64,000 nucleotides of DNA, from the NCBI GenBank assembly GCA_035759925.1, contig DASTTY010000043.1, positions 1 through 64,000 on the forward strand. The letters run 5' to 3'. How positions within the stretch are numbered: the first letter of the stretch is position 1; each line of letters starts with the position of its first letter. This stretch comes from RHKX01 sp035759925. Lineage in GTDB: Bacteria > Actinomycetota > Thermoleophilia > Solirubrobacterales > 70-9. The position numbers and the translations under genes were made by a program. This document shows positions 41,485 to 51,812 of this stretch, piece after piece. The notes below the pieces were generated by a model. That model was given only the letters and a program-made list of their open reading frames with translations. It was not told the origin of the DNA and did no database searches.

Positions 41485-42981
41485 GCCCGCGGCGGCGAAG
41501 ACCGGAGGCGTTCGCTCCGCCCACGGCGCCGCCTTCTCGAGCTGCGCGGCGATCCTGATCAGCAGGTCCTCGCGTCCGAACGGCGCGACGAACTGAGCTC
41601 CGACCGGCACGCCCTCCTCGGTCCAGTGGAGCGGGACATTGATCCCGGGCTGTCCGGTCAGGTTGAAGAGCGCCGTGAACGCTCCCGAGGGCAGACAGCG
41701 CTGATAGGCGGCGAGGCCCGGCTTCGAGGTGTCGATCTCGCCGAGCTTCGGGGCGACCTCGGCCATGGTCGGGGTCAGCAGCAGGTCGTAGCCGGACTCG
41801 AACCAGCCGGCCACCATCCGCGACAGCATCTGGTGGAGGCCGACGTCGAGCAGATAGCGGGCGCCGTCGCGCTCGTGGCCGATCTGAGCCATGTCCCAGG
41901 TGAGCCGCTCGACGTCGTCGGCGGTGACCGGCCGGCCGACGAGCAGCCCGAGCTGGGTCAGCGTCGCCGCCTGGCCGGCGGCCCAGCGGGTCAGGAACGT
42001 CTCCTCGAGGTCCGGTCCCCCCTCCCCCGTCGGCAGCACATCGGCGATCGAGCCGCCGTCGACGGAGTGGCCGAGGGACTCGCAGAGCTTCGCGGCGCTC
42101 GCAACCGCCTCCCGGCACGGCGCCGCGACCTCGACGCCCTCGATCAGTGCCTCGTCGAGGACACCGATCCGCAGGCCGCCGCTCTCGTCCTCGAGCTCGT
42201 CGGTGTACGGGCGAATCGGCGGCGGGGCAACGTAGGGATCGCCGGGAGCGGGCCCATGTACGGCTTCGAGGAGCCGCGCGGTGTCGCGCACCGACCGCGA
42301 AACGCAGAGCTCGACCGTCACTCCCGACATCACGTCGCCGACCAGCGGTCCTTCGCTGATCCGCTGCCGCGTCGGCTTCAGCCCGACGAGACCGCAGTTC
42401 GAGGCCGGGATCCGGATCGAGCCGCCGCCGTCGTTGGCGTGCGCCATCGGCACGATCCCGGCGGCGACGGCTGCGCCCGAGCCGCCGCTCGAGCCGCCGG
42501 GCGTCCGGGTGGTATCCCAGGGGTTCTTCGTCGCCCCGTAGGCGGCGGGCTCGGTCGTCGCGACGATCCCCAGCTCCGGCGTGTTCGTCTTACCGATCGT
42601 GACGAGGCCGGCGGTGCGGAACCGCTCGGCGAGCGTCGTGTCGACCGGCGAGTTGAAGCCGGTCTCCTTGAGCAGCTTCATGCCCAGGTGCAGCGGCTGC
42701 CCGGCGAAGGCCGCGCCGAGGTCCTTGAGCAGGAAGGGAACGCCCTTGAAGGGACCATCGGGGAGCGCGCCGGTCGCCTGCTCGCGGGCCTGCGACGAGA
42801 GGTCGTGGATGATCGCGTTGATCTCCGGGTTGACCCGCTCGGCGCGCTCGATCGCGGCGTCGATCAGCTCCGCCGGCTTCGCCTCGCCGGAGCTGACCAG
42901 CTCCGCCTGGGCGGTGGCGTCCATCCGTGCAAGCTCGTCGCTCAAGGTCGTTCCTTTCCTGGTGGTTTCGGGATCGGCCAT
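41482..42981 (-). CDS. Amidase-signature family enzyme
   Basis: A 499-residue protein of the amidase signature family. FKGVPFLLKDLGAAFAGQP carries the catalytic lysine. GIVATTEPAAYGATKNPWDTTRTPGGSSGGSGAAVAAG has the glycine/serine-rich signature with both serines, and NDGGGSIRIPASNCGLVGLKP follows. It hydrolyses an amide; the substrate is unknown, and it is not evidently GatA because no gatB or gatC is near. It begins directly at the dapB stop (TAGATG). A TTG 12 codons in has a strong AGGAAAGG site and may be the real start. Confidence 0.86.
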   Translation of the reverse strand: MADPETTRKGTTLSDELARMDATAQAELVSSGEAKPAELIDAAIERAERVNPEINAIIHDLSSQAREQATGALPDGPFKGVPFLLKDLGAAFAGQPLHLGMKLLKETGFNSPVDTTLAERFRTAGLVTIGKTNTPELGIVATTEPAAYGATKNPWDTTRTPGGSSGGSGAAVAAGIVPMAHANDGGGSIRIPASNCGLVGLKPTRQRISEGPLVGDVMSGVTVELCVSRSVRDTARLLEAVHGPAPGDPYVAPPPIRPYTDELEDESGGLRIGVLDEALIEGVEVAAPCREAVASAAKLCESLGHSVDGGSIADVLPTGEGGPDLEETFLTRWAAGQAATLTQLGLLVGRPVTADDVERLTWDMAQIGHERDGARYLLDVGLHQMLSRMVAGWFESGYDLLLTPTMAEVAPKLGEIDTSKPGLAAYQRCLPSGAFTALFNLTGQPGINVPLHWTEEGVPVGAQFVAPFGREDLLIRIAAQLEKAAPWAERTPPVFAAAG

Positions 42982-43674
42982 CTAATCCAGCAATGCCTCG
43001 AGGCCGACGGTGAGCGGCTCCGGAAGCGAGCCGACCCGGCGGCAGGCGAGCACGACGCCGGGCATGAACGAGCTCCGGTCGATCGAGTCGTGGCGGATCG
43101 AGAGCGTCTGTCCCTCGCCACCGAAGATGACCTCCTGGTGGGCGACGAGGCCGGGCAGGCGGATCGAATGGATCGGCTCGTGGACGTTGCCGCCGGCGGC
43201 GCGGATCAGCTCCGCGGTCCGGGCTGCCGTGCCGGACGGCTTGTCGAGCTTGCGATCGTGGTGGAGCTCGATGATCTCGACGTCGGGCATCAGCGCCGCG
43301 GCACGCTGGGAGAGCTCCATGAGCAGGACCGCGCCGATCGCGAAGTTCGGGGCGACGAAGGCGCGGCCCCCCTCCCCCCCGTTCCAGTGTTCGGCGGCGC
43401 ACTTGCGGAGCTTGTCGAGATCGAAGCCGGTGGTCCCGATCACGACGCTGACCCCCGCGTGCAGGCACTCGTGGGCGTTCGGGAGCGCCTGATCGGGGAC
43501 GGTGAAGTCGACGACGACGTCGGCGTCGCCGATCACGTCGCCGAGCTCCGTTTCCAGCGCCGGGTCGGCCCTGCCGGTGAGCTCGAGCCCCTCGGCATCG
43601 GCGACGGCGTCGCAGACGGTGGCCCCCATCCGCCCGGCGGCACCCGCGACGGCTACTCGGATCGGTGCGGCCAT
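42982..43674 (-). CDS. dapB: 4-hydroxy-tetrahydrodipicolinate reductase
   Basis: A 230-residue enzyme. IRVAVAGAAGRMGATVCDAVA is the NAD(P) Rossmann motif, VVDFTVPDQALPNAHECLHAGVSVVIGTTG follows, and IIELHHDRKLDKPSGTAARTAELI holds the catalytic histidines and lysine near residue 135. It reduces the DapA product to tetrahydrodipicolinate, the substrate of DapL. The ATG overlaps the M16 peptidase stop by one base (TGATG). Confidence 0.94.
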   Translation of the reverse strand: MAAPIRVAVAGAAGRMGATVCDAVADAEGLELTGRADPALETELGDVIGDADVVVDFTVPDQALPNAHECLHAGVSVVIGTTGFDLDKLRKCAAEHWNGGEGGRAFVAPNFAIGAVLLMELSQRAAALMPDVEIIELHHDRKLDKPSGTAARTAELIRAAGGNVHEPIHSIRLPGLVAHQEVIFGGEGQTLSIRHDSIDRSSFMPGVVLACRRVGSLPEPLTVGLEALLD

Positions 43675-44954
43675 CAGCCGGCGAGGGCCGGGCTGATCGG
43701 CGCCACTGCCTTGCGGAAGCAGCCCTCATCGGCGCCGATGCAGGCCGCGGAGATGTTCTCGGCCGCGTAGAGCTCGGCGGCCAGCTCGGAGACGTCGTCG
43801 ATCGTGACGGCGTCGATCTCGGCGATCACCTCATCGATGCCGAGCAGCGGCAGATCGAAGAGGACGGCGTTCGCGTTCCGGCTCATCCTTGCCGAGGTCG
43901 ATTCGAGGACGAGCACGGTCCGGCCCTTGACGTGCTCCTTGGCGCGTTCGAGCTCCTCCAACCCGACCGGTCGGGAGCGCAGCGAGTCGAGCTCGCCGGC
44001 GATCACTTCGCAGGCCTCGGCGACGTTGTCCTCGCGGGTCCCGACGTACATCGCGACCGTTCCCTGGTCGGCGAACTGCGAGGAGTACGAGCCGACCGAG
44101 TAGGCGAGGCCGCGCTTCTCGCGGACCTCTCGGAAGAGCCGTGAGGAGCTCGAGCCGCCGAGGATGGTGTCCATCACGTTGAGGACGTAGCGGCGCTCGT
44201 CGGCGCGACTGATCCCAGGCGCCCCGAAGCAGATGTGGTACTGCTCGGTCTCCTTCGGGTAGAAGCGCAGCCTGCCGCCGGCCGCGGGCGCGGCGCCGTT
44301 CGCGGCCGCCACCTCGCCCCGGTTCGGCGCCAGGTAACGATCGGCGAGCTCGACGATCCGCTCGTGCTCGAGGCTGCCGCTCGCCGAGACGACGATGTTC
44401 GAGCTCACGTAGCGGGCCTCGTGGTAGGCGGCGATCTCGGGGATCGGGATCGATCCGATCACGTCGGCGGTGCCGAGGATCCGCCGTCCGAGCGGCGCAT
44501 CGCCGTAGATCGCGTCGGCGAGGACGTCGTGGACCCGGTCGGAGGGCTCGTCCTCGTACATCGCGATCTCCTCGATGACGACCTGCCGCTCCGAGTCGAT
44601 GTCGGGGAAGGTCGGCTTCAGGAACATCTCGGCGAGCAGGTCGATCGCCTTCTCGGTGTGCTCGTCGAGGAACCGCGAGTAGAGCTGGGTCGTCTCCTTG
44701 CTGGTCGCCGCGTTCGTCGCGGCGCCGAGCCCGTCGAAGTACTCGGAGATCTCGATCGCCGAGTAGCGCTTCGTCCCCTTGAAGAGGAGGTGCTCGAGGA
44801 AGTGCGAGACGCCTGCCTGTCCCGGCGTCTCGTCACGCGAGCCGGTCCGGACCCATAGCCCGAGGGCGACCGAGCGGACCGACGGCACGGTCTCGGTGAC
44901 GACCCTGAGGCCGCCACCGAGCTCGGTCAGCTCGACGCCTTCGGGAAGGGACAC
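43674..44954 (-). CDS. M16-family zinc peptidase (processing peptidase type)
   Basis: A 426-residue pitrilysin-family protease. GQAGVSHFLEHLLFKGTKRYSA carries the inverted zinc motif H-x-x-E-H near residue 49. The downstream glutamate ligand lies in the IDLLAEMFLKPTFPDIDSERQVVIEEI region. CFGAPGISRADERRYVLNVMDTILGGSSSSRLFREVREKRGLAYSV is the typical second-half motif. Bacterial homologues beside pnp are common and have unclear substrates. The GTG start lies 12 bases after the pnp stop. Confidence 0.9.
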   Translation of the reverse strand: MSLPEGVELTELGGGLRVVTETVPSVRSVALGLWVRTGSRDETPGQAGVSHFLEHLLFKGTKRYSAIEISEYFDGLGAATNAATSKETTQLYSRFLDEHTEKAIDLLAEMFLKPTFPDIDSERQVVIEEIAMYEDEPSDRVHDVLADAIYGDAPLGRRILGTADVIGSIPIPEIAAYHEARYVSSNIVVSASGSLEHERIVELADRYLAPNRGEVAAANGAAPAAGGRLRFYPKETEQYHICFGAPGISRADERRYVLNVMDTILGGSSSSRLFREVREKRGLAYSVGSYSSQFADQGTVAMYVGTREDNVAEACEVIAGELDSLRSRPVGLEELERAKEHVKGRTVLVLESTSARMSRNANAVLFDLPLLGIDEVIAEIDAVTIDDVSELAAELYAAENISAACIGADEGCFRKAVAPISPALAG

Positions 44955-44966
44955 CCCCGTCGGCTC

Positions 44967-47222
<2,256 letters not shown>

Positions 47223-47321
47223 GTATTTCGTTGTTCCTTCCGGTGGCCGTCGCTTCCGTGATCGGCGCGGGAGAAATGGGACCCGCGAGGTGACGGCCGT
47301 GTGATTTCGGATTGATTTGCG
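47223..47321 (-). promoter_or_regulatory. Structured 5' leader of pnp
   Basis: On the minus strand GGCCGTC (47292-47298) pairs with GACGGCC (47245-47251). Inside this, CGCGGG (47282-47287) pairs with CCCGCG (47266-47271). The nested stems lie between the predicted transcription start and the pnp ribosome site, as expected of a pnp autoregulatory leader cut by RNase III; an actino-pnp RNA is known in the phylum. Assignment to that family is inference. Confidence 0.5.
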
Positions 47322-47327
47322 GGCGAG

Positions 47328-47333
47328 AGGTTA
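47328..47333 (-). promoter_or_regulatory. -10 box of pnp
   Basis: TAACCT on the minus strand, preceded by TG two bases away. It gives a leader of about 100 bases before the pnp ATG. Confidence 0.48.
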
Positions 47334-47368
47334 CAGATGCCGCCGTCCCCTGCCCCCGCGGTCGGCGC

Positions 47369-47881
47369 TCAGCGGGTCGCCAGCCCCCGGAGGGCGCCCA
47401 CGAGCTCGCCCGCCAGCGAGGTCCCGGAGGCGAAGCCGGCCGGCGTCGCGGTAACGCCGGCGCTGATCCCGCTCCGGAAGTCGCGCCGCACCCGCTCGGC
47501 CACCGGGTCGCTGCGGCGATCGCGCTGGAAGCGGTCGAGGTCGAGCCCGAGCGCCTCCACGCGCTTCCAGAGGTGTGGGTCGTCGACGTGCGCCCGGTCG
47601 GCGAGCAGCGAGTCCCAGAACTCCCAGAACCCATCCTCGGACTGCATCGCGACCGCCTCCGCCGCGGCGTGCAGGACCGGCGAGCGCGGCCGCCGGCTCG
47701 CGACCGGGAAGTGGCGCACGCAGAGCTGCAGCGGCAGCGCCGCGATCTCCTCCCAGGTACCCGCGCAGCGCGGGCAGGCGAGGTCGAGGTAGAGGACGAC
47801 CCCGGGTCCGCGGCCGCGGACGTGATCGTCGGGGCCGGGCGGGGGGACGGCGGCGCTCCCCAGCGAGGAGGTCCCGCCCAT
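47369..47881 (-). CDS. DsbA-like thioredoxin-fold protein
   Basis: A 170-residue protein. VVLYLDLACPRCAGTWEEI near residue 30 carries a CxxC motif (CPRC) at the start of the first helix. A helical insert with VLHAAAEAVAMQSEDGFWEFWDSLLAD follows, typical of DsbA/FrnE-type proteins. GVTATPAGFASG near residue 145 is the cis-proline loop. There is no signal peptide, so a cytoplasmic oxidoreductase role is likely. ATG at 47881 lies close to the peroxiredoxin stop on the same strand, so the two may act together. Confidence 0.78.
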   Translation of the reverse strand: MGGTSSLGSAAVPPPGPDDHVRGRGPGVVLYLDLACPRCAGTWEEIAALPLQLCVRHFPVASRRPRSPVLHAAAEAVAMQSEDGFWEFWDSLLADRAHVDDPHLWKRVEALGLDLDRFQRDRRSDPVAERVRRDFRSGISAGVTATPAGFASGTSLAGELVGALRGLATR

Positions 47882-47887
47882 GCCGGG

Positions 47888-48349
47888 TCAGGCGGGAGCG
47901 CCGTCGAGCGCGTCGAAGATCAGGTTGGCGCCGGGGATCTCGAGTGGCGTCGGCGTCGCGAACGACCAGGCGACGGTGCCGTCGCGGCCGATCAGGACGA
48001 GCGAGCGGTTCGAGTGGCCCCAGTCCTCGAGGTAGGCGCCGTAGGCCGCGCAGACGGCTCCCTTCGGGTGGAAGTCGGCGAGCAGCGGGAACGTCAGCCC
48101 GAGCCGCTCGCGGAATGCCGCGTGGCAGGCCGAGGAGTCGACGCTGACGCCGACGAGCGCGGCGTCGCGATCCTCGATCTCCCCGAGGACCTCCTGGTAG
48201 ATCGAGAGCTGGTCGCTGCAGACGGCGCTGAAGTCGAGCGGATAGAAGGCGAGGACGAGACGGCGGCCGCCGAAGTCCGCGAGCGTGACCGCATTGCCGT
48301 CGTGGTCGGCCAACCGGAAGTCAGGGGCGCTGGTGCCGGGCTCGATCAC
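47888..48349 (-). CDS. Peroxiredoxin (AhpE/AhpC-TSA type)
   Basis: A 153-residue protein. LVLAFYPLDFSAVCSDQLSIY holds the peroxidatic cysteine near residue 44; the usual threonine three residues before it is serine (S-A-V-C). A second cysteine occurs in VDSSACHAAF near residue 75. LVLIGRDGTVAWSF is the conserved later strand. It reduces peroxides. GTG at 48349 follows rpsO by 19 bases, so it is probably in the rpsO transcript. Confidence 0.85.
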   Translation of the reverse strand: MIEPGTSAPDFRLADHDGNAVTLADFGGRRLVLAFYPLDFSAVCSDQLSIYQEVLGEIEDRDAALVGVSVDSSACHAAFRERLGLTFPLLADFHPKGAVCAAYGAYLEDWGHSNRSLVLIGRDGTVAWSFATPTPLEIPGANLIFDALDGAPA

Positions 48350-48368
48350 GCCGCGGGGCAGCCTCTGC

Positions 48369-48638
48369 TCAGCGGCGCAGGCCGAGCTCGGCGACGAGCG
48401 AGCGGTAACGCTCGAGGTCGGTGCGCTCGAGGTACCGGAGCAGTCGCCGGCGGCGGCCGACGAGCATCAGCAGCCCGCGGCGGGAGTGGTGGTCCTTGCT
48501 GTGGGCGCGAAGGTGCTCGGTGAGCTCGTTGATCCGCTCCGTCAGCAGCGCCACCTGGACTTCGGTCGATCCGGTGTCGTCGCCGTCGCGGCCGTACTTG
48601 CCGACCAGCTCGGCCTTCTTGTCCTTCGTCAGCGACAT
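48369..48638 (-). CDS. rpsO: 30S ribosomal protein S15
   Basis: An 89-residue protein of full length. GSTEVQVALLTERINELTEHLRAHSKDHHSRRGLLMLVGRRRRLL is the unmistakable S15 core, and YRSLVAELGLRR ends it. S15 binds the central domain of 16S rRNA early in assembly. The ATG has a GAGAGAG ribosome site and a TATGCT box 12 bases upstream. pnp lies further downstream but is separated from rpsO by two redox genes. Confidence 0.97.
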   Translation of the reverse strand: MSLTKDKKAELVGKYGRDGDDTGSTEVQVALLTERINELTEHLRAHSKDHHSRRGLLMLVGRRRRLLRYLERTDLERYRSLVAELGLRR

Positions 48639-48650
48639 CAGTCTCTCTCA

Positions 48651-48656
48651 AGCATA
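48651..48656 (-). promoter_or_regulatory. -10 box of rpsO
   Basis: TATGCT on the minus strand, 12 bases before the rpsO ATG, in the gap after the ribF stop. Confidence 0.45.
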
Positions 48657-48693
48657 GGGGGTGCCGGAGGCCCGGCGGGGCGCGTTCCGGCGC

Positions 48694-49581
48694 TCAGGGA
48701 CGCGAGAAGGTAGCACAGACCTCGCGGGCTTCCTCGACGTCTCGATGCATCTGCTCGACCAGCTCGTCGACGTCGTTGAAGCGCTTCTCGCCGCGCAGCC
48801 GCTTCACGAAGGCGACCCGGAGCGGGCGCCCGTAGAGGTCCTCGTCGTGGTCGATTATGTGGGTCTCGATGAGGACGCCGCGACCGCTCTCGAAGGTCGG
48901 GCGGACGCCGACGTTGACGGCGGCCGGGAGGCCGTTCGCGAACGCCGCGTAGATGCCGTAGCCGGGGTGCACGAAGCGCTCGTCGGGGACGATGTTCGCG
49001 GTCGGGAAGCCGAGTGTGCGCCCGCGGCGATCGCCGGAGACGACTTCGCCCTCGAGCATGAACGGCGCGCCGAGGCAGCGCCTGGCGGTCTCGAGATCGC
49101 CGGCGGCGACGAGCGCGCGGATCCGGGTCGAGGAGACCGTCTCGGAGCCGACCTCGACGAGCGGGACGACCGTCGTCTCGAACTCGGCGCGGGCCGCGAG
49201 CAGCTCCGGGGTTCCCTTCGCCTTCGCCCCGAAACGGAAGTTCTCGCCGACCCGGACCTCGCGGGCGCCGAGCTGCTCGACGAGGACGTGCTCGCAGAAG
49301 TCGTCGGCGGACCGCTGCGAGAACTGCTTGTCGAACGGGATCACGACCAGCTCGCTGACGCCGAGCCCGTCGATCACGTCGCGCTTCACCTCGAACGGCA
49401 TGATCAGCTTCGGCGTCGCCTCGGGGCGGATCACCGAGAGCGGATGGGGCTCGAACGTGAGCACCGTGTCGGCGTCGTCGATCACCTTCCGGTGGCCGAC
49501 GTGGACGCCGTCGAAGCTGCCGATCGCGACTCTGCGATCGGCGGGCCGGGCGTCGGGAAGGGTGGTGACCTTGATGCTCAT
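48694..49581 (-). CDS. ribF: Bifunctional riboflavin kinase / FAD synthetase
   Basis: A 295-residue protein. RRVAIGSFDGVHVGHRKVI near residue 25 is the adenylyltransferase motif. FEPHPLSVI, VIPFDKQFSQRSADDFCEHVL and VGENFRFGAKAKGT follow. The C-terminal kinase domain starts near residue 170 and contains GRTLGFPTANI and GIYAAFANG. It makes FMN and then FAD from riboflavin. ATG at 49581 is used; it lies 19 bases after the truB stop, as in many genomes. Confidence 0.95.
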   Translation of the reverse strand: MSIKVTTLPDARPADRRVAIGSFDGVHVGHRKVIDDADTVLTFEPHPLSVIRPEATPKLIMPFEVKRDVIDGLGVSELVVIPFDKQFSQRSADDFCEHVLVEQLGAREVRVGENFRFGAKAKGTPELLAARAEFETTVVPLVEVGSETVSSTRIRALVAAGDLETARRCLGAPFMLEGEVVSGDRRGRTLGFPTANIVPDERFVHPGYGIYAAFANGLPAAVNVGVRPTFESGRGVLIETHIIDHDEDLYGRPLRVAFVKRLRGEKRFNDVDELVEQMHRDVEEAREVCATFSRP

Positions 49582-49600
49582 CGGGGCGCGTGCGGGAGCA

Positions 49601-50431
49601 CTACTCAATCACGGGAAGCACGACCTCTGTCCGCAGCAGGTCCCCGCATGCGCGCGCGATTGCCACCAGCCGGCCCTCGCTGGTCAGCCGCAGCGGGCCG
49701 TCGCCGTGATCCGCATCCGCCGGGACCGGGATCCGGACGCCGTTCTGAACGCGCCGGGCGTCGTCGCCGTCGAGCTCGACGGCGGGGAGGTGAGCGACCA
49801 ACCCCTCGACCGGTCGGACCCGCTCCGCGCCCTCCCCCTCCGGCAGCCGCAGCCCACCCACGGCGGTCCGGCGGAGCGCTGAGCAGTAGGCGTCGTCGAG
49901 CGTCTCGATCAGCGTGCGGACGTAGGTGCCGGCCGAGCAGACGACCTCGAAGGTCGCGGTCCCCTCCCCCGTCCCGATCAGCTCGGCCCGCTGGACCTCG
50001 ACCTCACGGGCGGGCCGCTCGGCATGCTCGCCCCGGTGCGCCTTCCGGTAGAGGCGCTCGCCGCCGACCCGAACCGCCGAGGTCATCGGCACCGTCTGGA
50101 CGATCGCGCCGGTCGGCAGCTCGAGCCGATCCGGGACCCTGCCGGTCTCGGCCAGCTCGCCGTCGGGATCGCCGGTGGTCGAGCGCCACCCCAGTCGAGC
50201 GGTGGCGAGATAGGTCTTCGGCAGCCCGAGGACGTAGCGCTGCAGCCGCGTCGCGGCGCCGAGCAGGATGACCAGCAGGCCGGTCGCGAACGGATCGAGC
50301 GTCCCGGCGTGCCCGGCCTTGACGCCGAGCTCGCGCCGGTAGCGACGGACGACGTCGTGCGACGTCACCCCGGCCGGCTTGTCGCAGGCGATGAAGCCGG
50401 CGCCGACAGTCGCGACGGCCCGGTCAGGCAA
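49601..50431 (-). CDS. truB: tRNA pseudouridine(55) synthase
   Basis: A 276-residue enzyme. GFIACDKPAGVTSHDVV opens it and KAGHAGTLDPFATGLLVILLG carries the catalytic aspartate near residue 45. YLATARLGWRSTTGDPDGEL and VCSAGTYVRTLIETLDD are further motifs. It makes the universal pseudouridine 55 of tRNA. A TTG start at 50431 overlaps the upstream phosphoesterase gene by eight bases. Confidence 0.95.
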   Translation of the reverse strand: MPDRAVATVGAGFIACDKPAGVTSHDVVRRYRRELGVKAGHAGTLDPFATGLLVILLGAATRLQRYVLGLPKTYLATARLGWRSTTGDPDGELAETGRVPDRLELPTGAIVQTVPMTSAVRVGGERLYRKAHRGEHAERPAREVEVQRAELIGTGEGTATFEVVCSAGTYVRTLIETLDDAYCSALRRTAVGGLRLPEGEGAERVRPVEGLVAHLPAVELDGDDARRVQNGVRIPVPADADHGDGPLRLTSEGRLVAIARACGDLLRTEVVLPVIE

Positions 50432-51428
50432 GCCCGGCGCGGGTCTCTTCGCTGAGGAACTCGACGAGCTCGTCGTAGCTGCGATCGGTCGAGAAGCCGG
50501 CGGCCCGCTGGTGCCCGCCGCCGCCCATCTTCCTGGCGATCACCGAAACGTCGACGGAGCCGTCGGTCGAGCGGAGGCTGACCTTGCGCGCTTCGCGATG
50601 ACCGTCCGGCTTGTCGCGCACGACCGCCGCCACCGAAGTCCCCTCGATGCCGCGCACGAAGTCGATGATCCCCTCGGTGAGCGTCTCGTCGGCCCCGGTG
50701 GCCGCGTAGTCGGCGGCGGACAGGTAGGTCGTCGAGAGCGCCCCGTCGAGGTGGCGGTCGATCCGCTCGAGCGCCCGGGCGATCAGCTTCAGCTTCGCCT
50801 CCGGCACCCGCTCGTAGAGGCGCCGGAAGGTGCCGTTGACGTCGACTCCGGACTCGATCAGCTCGGCGGCGACGCGGTGGGTGCGGGCATCGGTGTTCTC
50901 GTACATGAACTGACCGGTGTCGGTGATCAGGCCGACGTAGAGCGCCTGCGCGATCGACTCGCTGATCTCGACGCCGAGCCGGCGGCAGATGTCGAAGACG
51001 ATCTCCGCGGTCGAGGATGCGCCGACGTCGACCAGGTTGACGTCGGCGAAGCGGGTGTTGTCGTGGTGGTGGTCGATGTTGAGCATCCGCTTGCCGGAGC
51101 GGAGCCAGTCGACCGGCATCCGGTCGATGTTGCCGCAGTCGAGGAAGATCACCGTCCGGTCGGCGAGATCCGCAGGGGCCTCGTGGAAGACCTCCTGCAG
51201 CGGTAGGAAGCGGTACTCGAGCGGCAGCGGGAACTCCTTCTCGGCGAGGAACATCAGCGAGTCCTTGCCGAGCTGCGTCAGCGCTTCCTGGAGCGCCAGG
51301 GTCGAGCCGAGCGCATCGCCGTCGGGTCCCTCGTGGGTGGTGATCAGGAAGCGCTCACTCTCCGCCAGCTCGGCCACGATCGCGTCGGTCGCGATCTCGA
51401 TCTCGGACCTGTCGCCGTTCGAGCTCAC
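50424..51428 (-). CDS. nrnA: DHH-family phosphoesterase (NrnA-like oligoribonuclease / pAp phosphatase)
   Basis: A 334-residue protein. THEGPDGDALGSTLALQEAL is motif I, VIFLDCGNIDR follows, and NIDHHHDNTRFADVNLVD is the DHH motif. AQALYVGLITDTGQF comes next, and the DHHA1 domain ends with MGGGGHQRAAGFST. Relatives degrade short RNA oligomers and dephosphorylate 3'-phosphoadenosine 5'-phosphate. Location between rbfA and truB is conserved in Gram-positives. GTG at 51428 overlaps the rbfA stop (GTGA). Confidence 0.9.
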   Translation of the reverse strand: MSSNGDRSEIEIATDAIVAELAESERFLITTHEGPDGDALGSTLALQEALTQLGKDSLMFLAEKEFPLPLEYRFLPLQEVFHEAPADLADRTVIFLDCGNIDRMPVDWLRSGKRMLNIDHHHDNTRFADVNLVDVGASSTAEIVFDICRRLGVEISESIAQALYVGLITDTGQFMYENTDARTHRVAAELIESGVDVNGTFRRLYERVPEAKLKLIARALERIDRHLDGALSTTYLSAADYAATGADETLTEGIIDFVRGIEGTSVAAVVRDKPDGHREARKVSLRSTDGSVDVSVIARKMGGGGHQRAAGFSTDRSYDELVEFLSEETRAGLA

Positions 51429-51757
51429 TCGTCCATCATCCTCGTCAACCGGTCGGCACGCTCGACCGACTCGTCGTAGACGAATTGCAGCGCCGGCGTC
51501 CGCTTGAGGCGGAGCTGGCTCGAGATCGCACGCTGGATCACCCCGTGCGCGGCCTGCAGGGCCTCGATCGTCTCCGCCTTCTCGGCGTCGGAGCCGAGCA
51601 CGCTGACGTAGACCTGCGCGTTCCGCAGGTCGGGGCTTGTCTGAACTGACGTGACGGTCACGAATCCGATCCGAGGGTCCTGCAACTCACCCCCGATCGT
51701 CGCTCCGATCACCTCGCGAAGCACACCGTCGACGCGTCGCATGCGCGATACGGCCAT
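51425..51757 (-). CDS. rbfA: Ribosome-binding factor A
   Basis: A 110-residue KH-fold protein. MRRVDGVLREVIGATIGGELQDPRIGFVTVTSVQTSPDLRNAQVYVSVLG is the typical first two-thirds, and LRLKRTPALQFVYDESVERADRL ends the fold. RbfA helps mature the 5' end of 16S rRNA and acts in cold adaptation. The ATG follows a TATAGT box by eight bases, so it has its own promoter in addition to read-through from infB. Confidence 0.94.
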   Translation of the reverse strand: MAVSRMRRVDGVLREVIGATIGGELQDPRIGFVTVTSVQTSPDLRNAQVYVSVLGSDAEKAETIEALQAAHGVIQRAISSQLRLKRTPALQFVYDESVERADRLTRMMDE

Positions 51758-51765
51758 CGGCGCCG

Positions 51766-51771
51766 ACTATA
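51766..51771 (-). promoter_or_regulatory. -10 box of rbfA
   Basis: TATAGT on the minus strand, eight bases before the ATG at 51757, in the 55-base gap after infB. Confidence 0.48.
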
Positions 51772-51812
51772 GCCGGGAGCGTTGGTGGGAGCCGTGCCTG
51801 CGGAGGCGGCTG

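Noticed and set aside
41110..43770. 886-codon open frame on the plus strand
   Set aside because: It is antisense to dapA, the amidase and dapB, all well supported on the minus strand.
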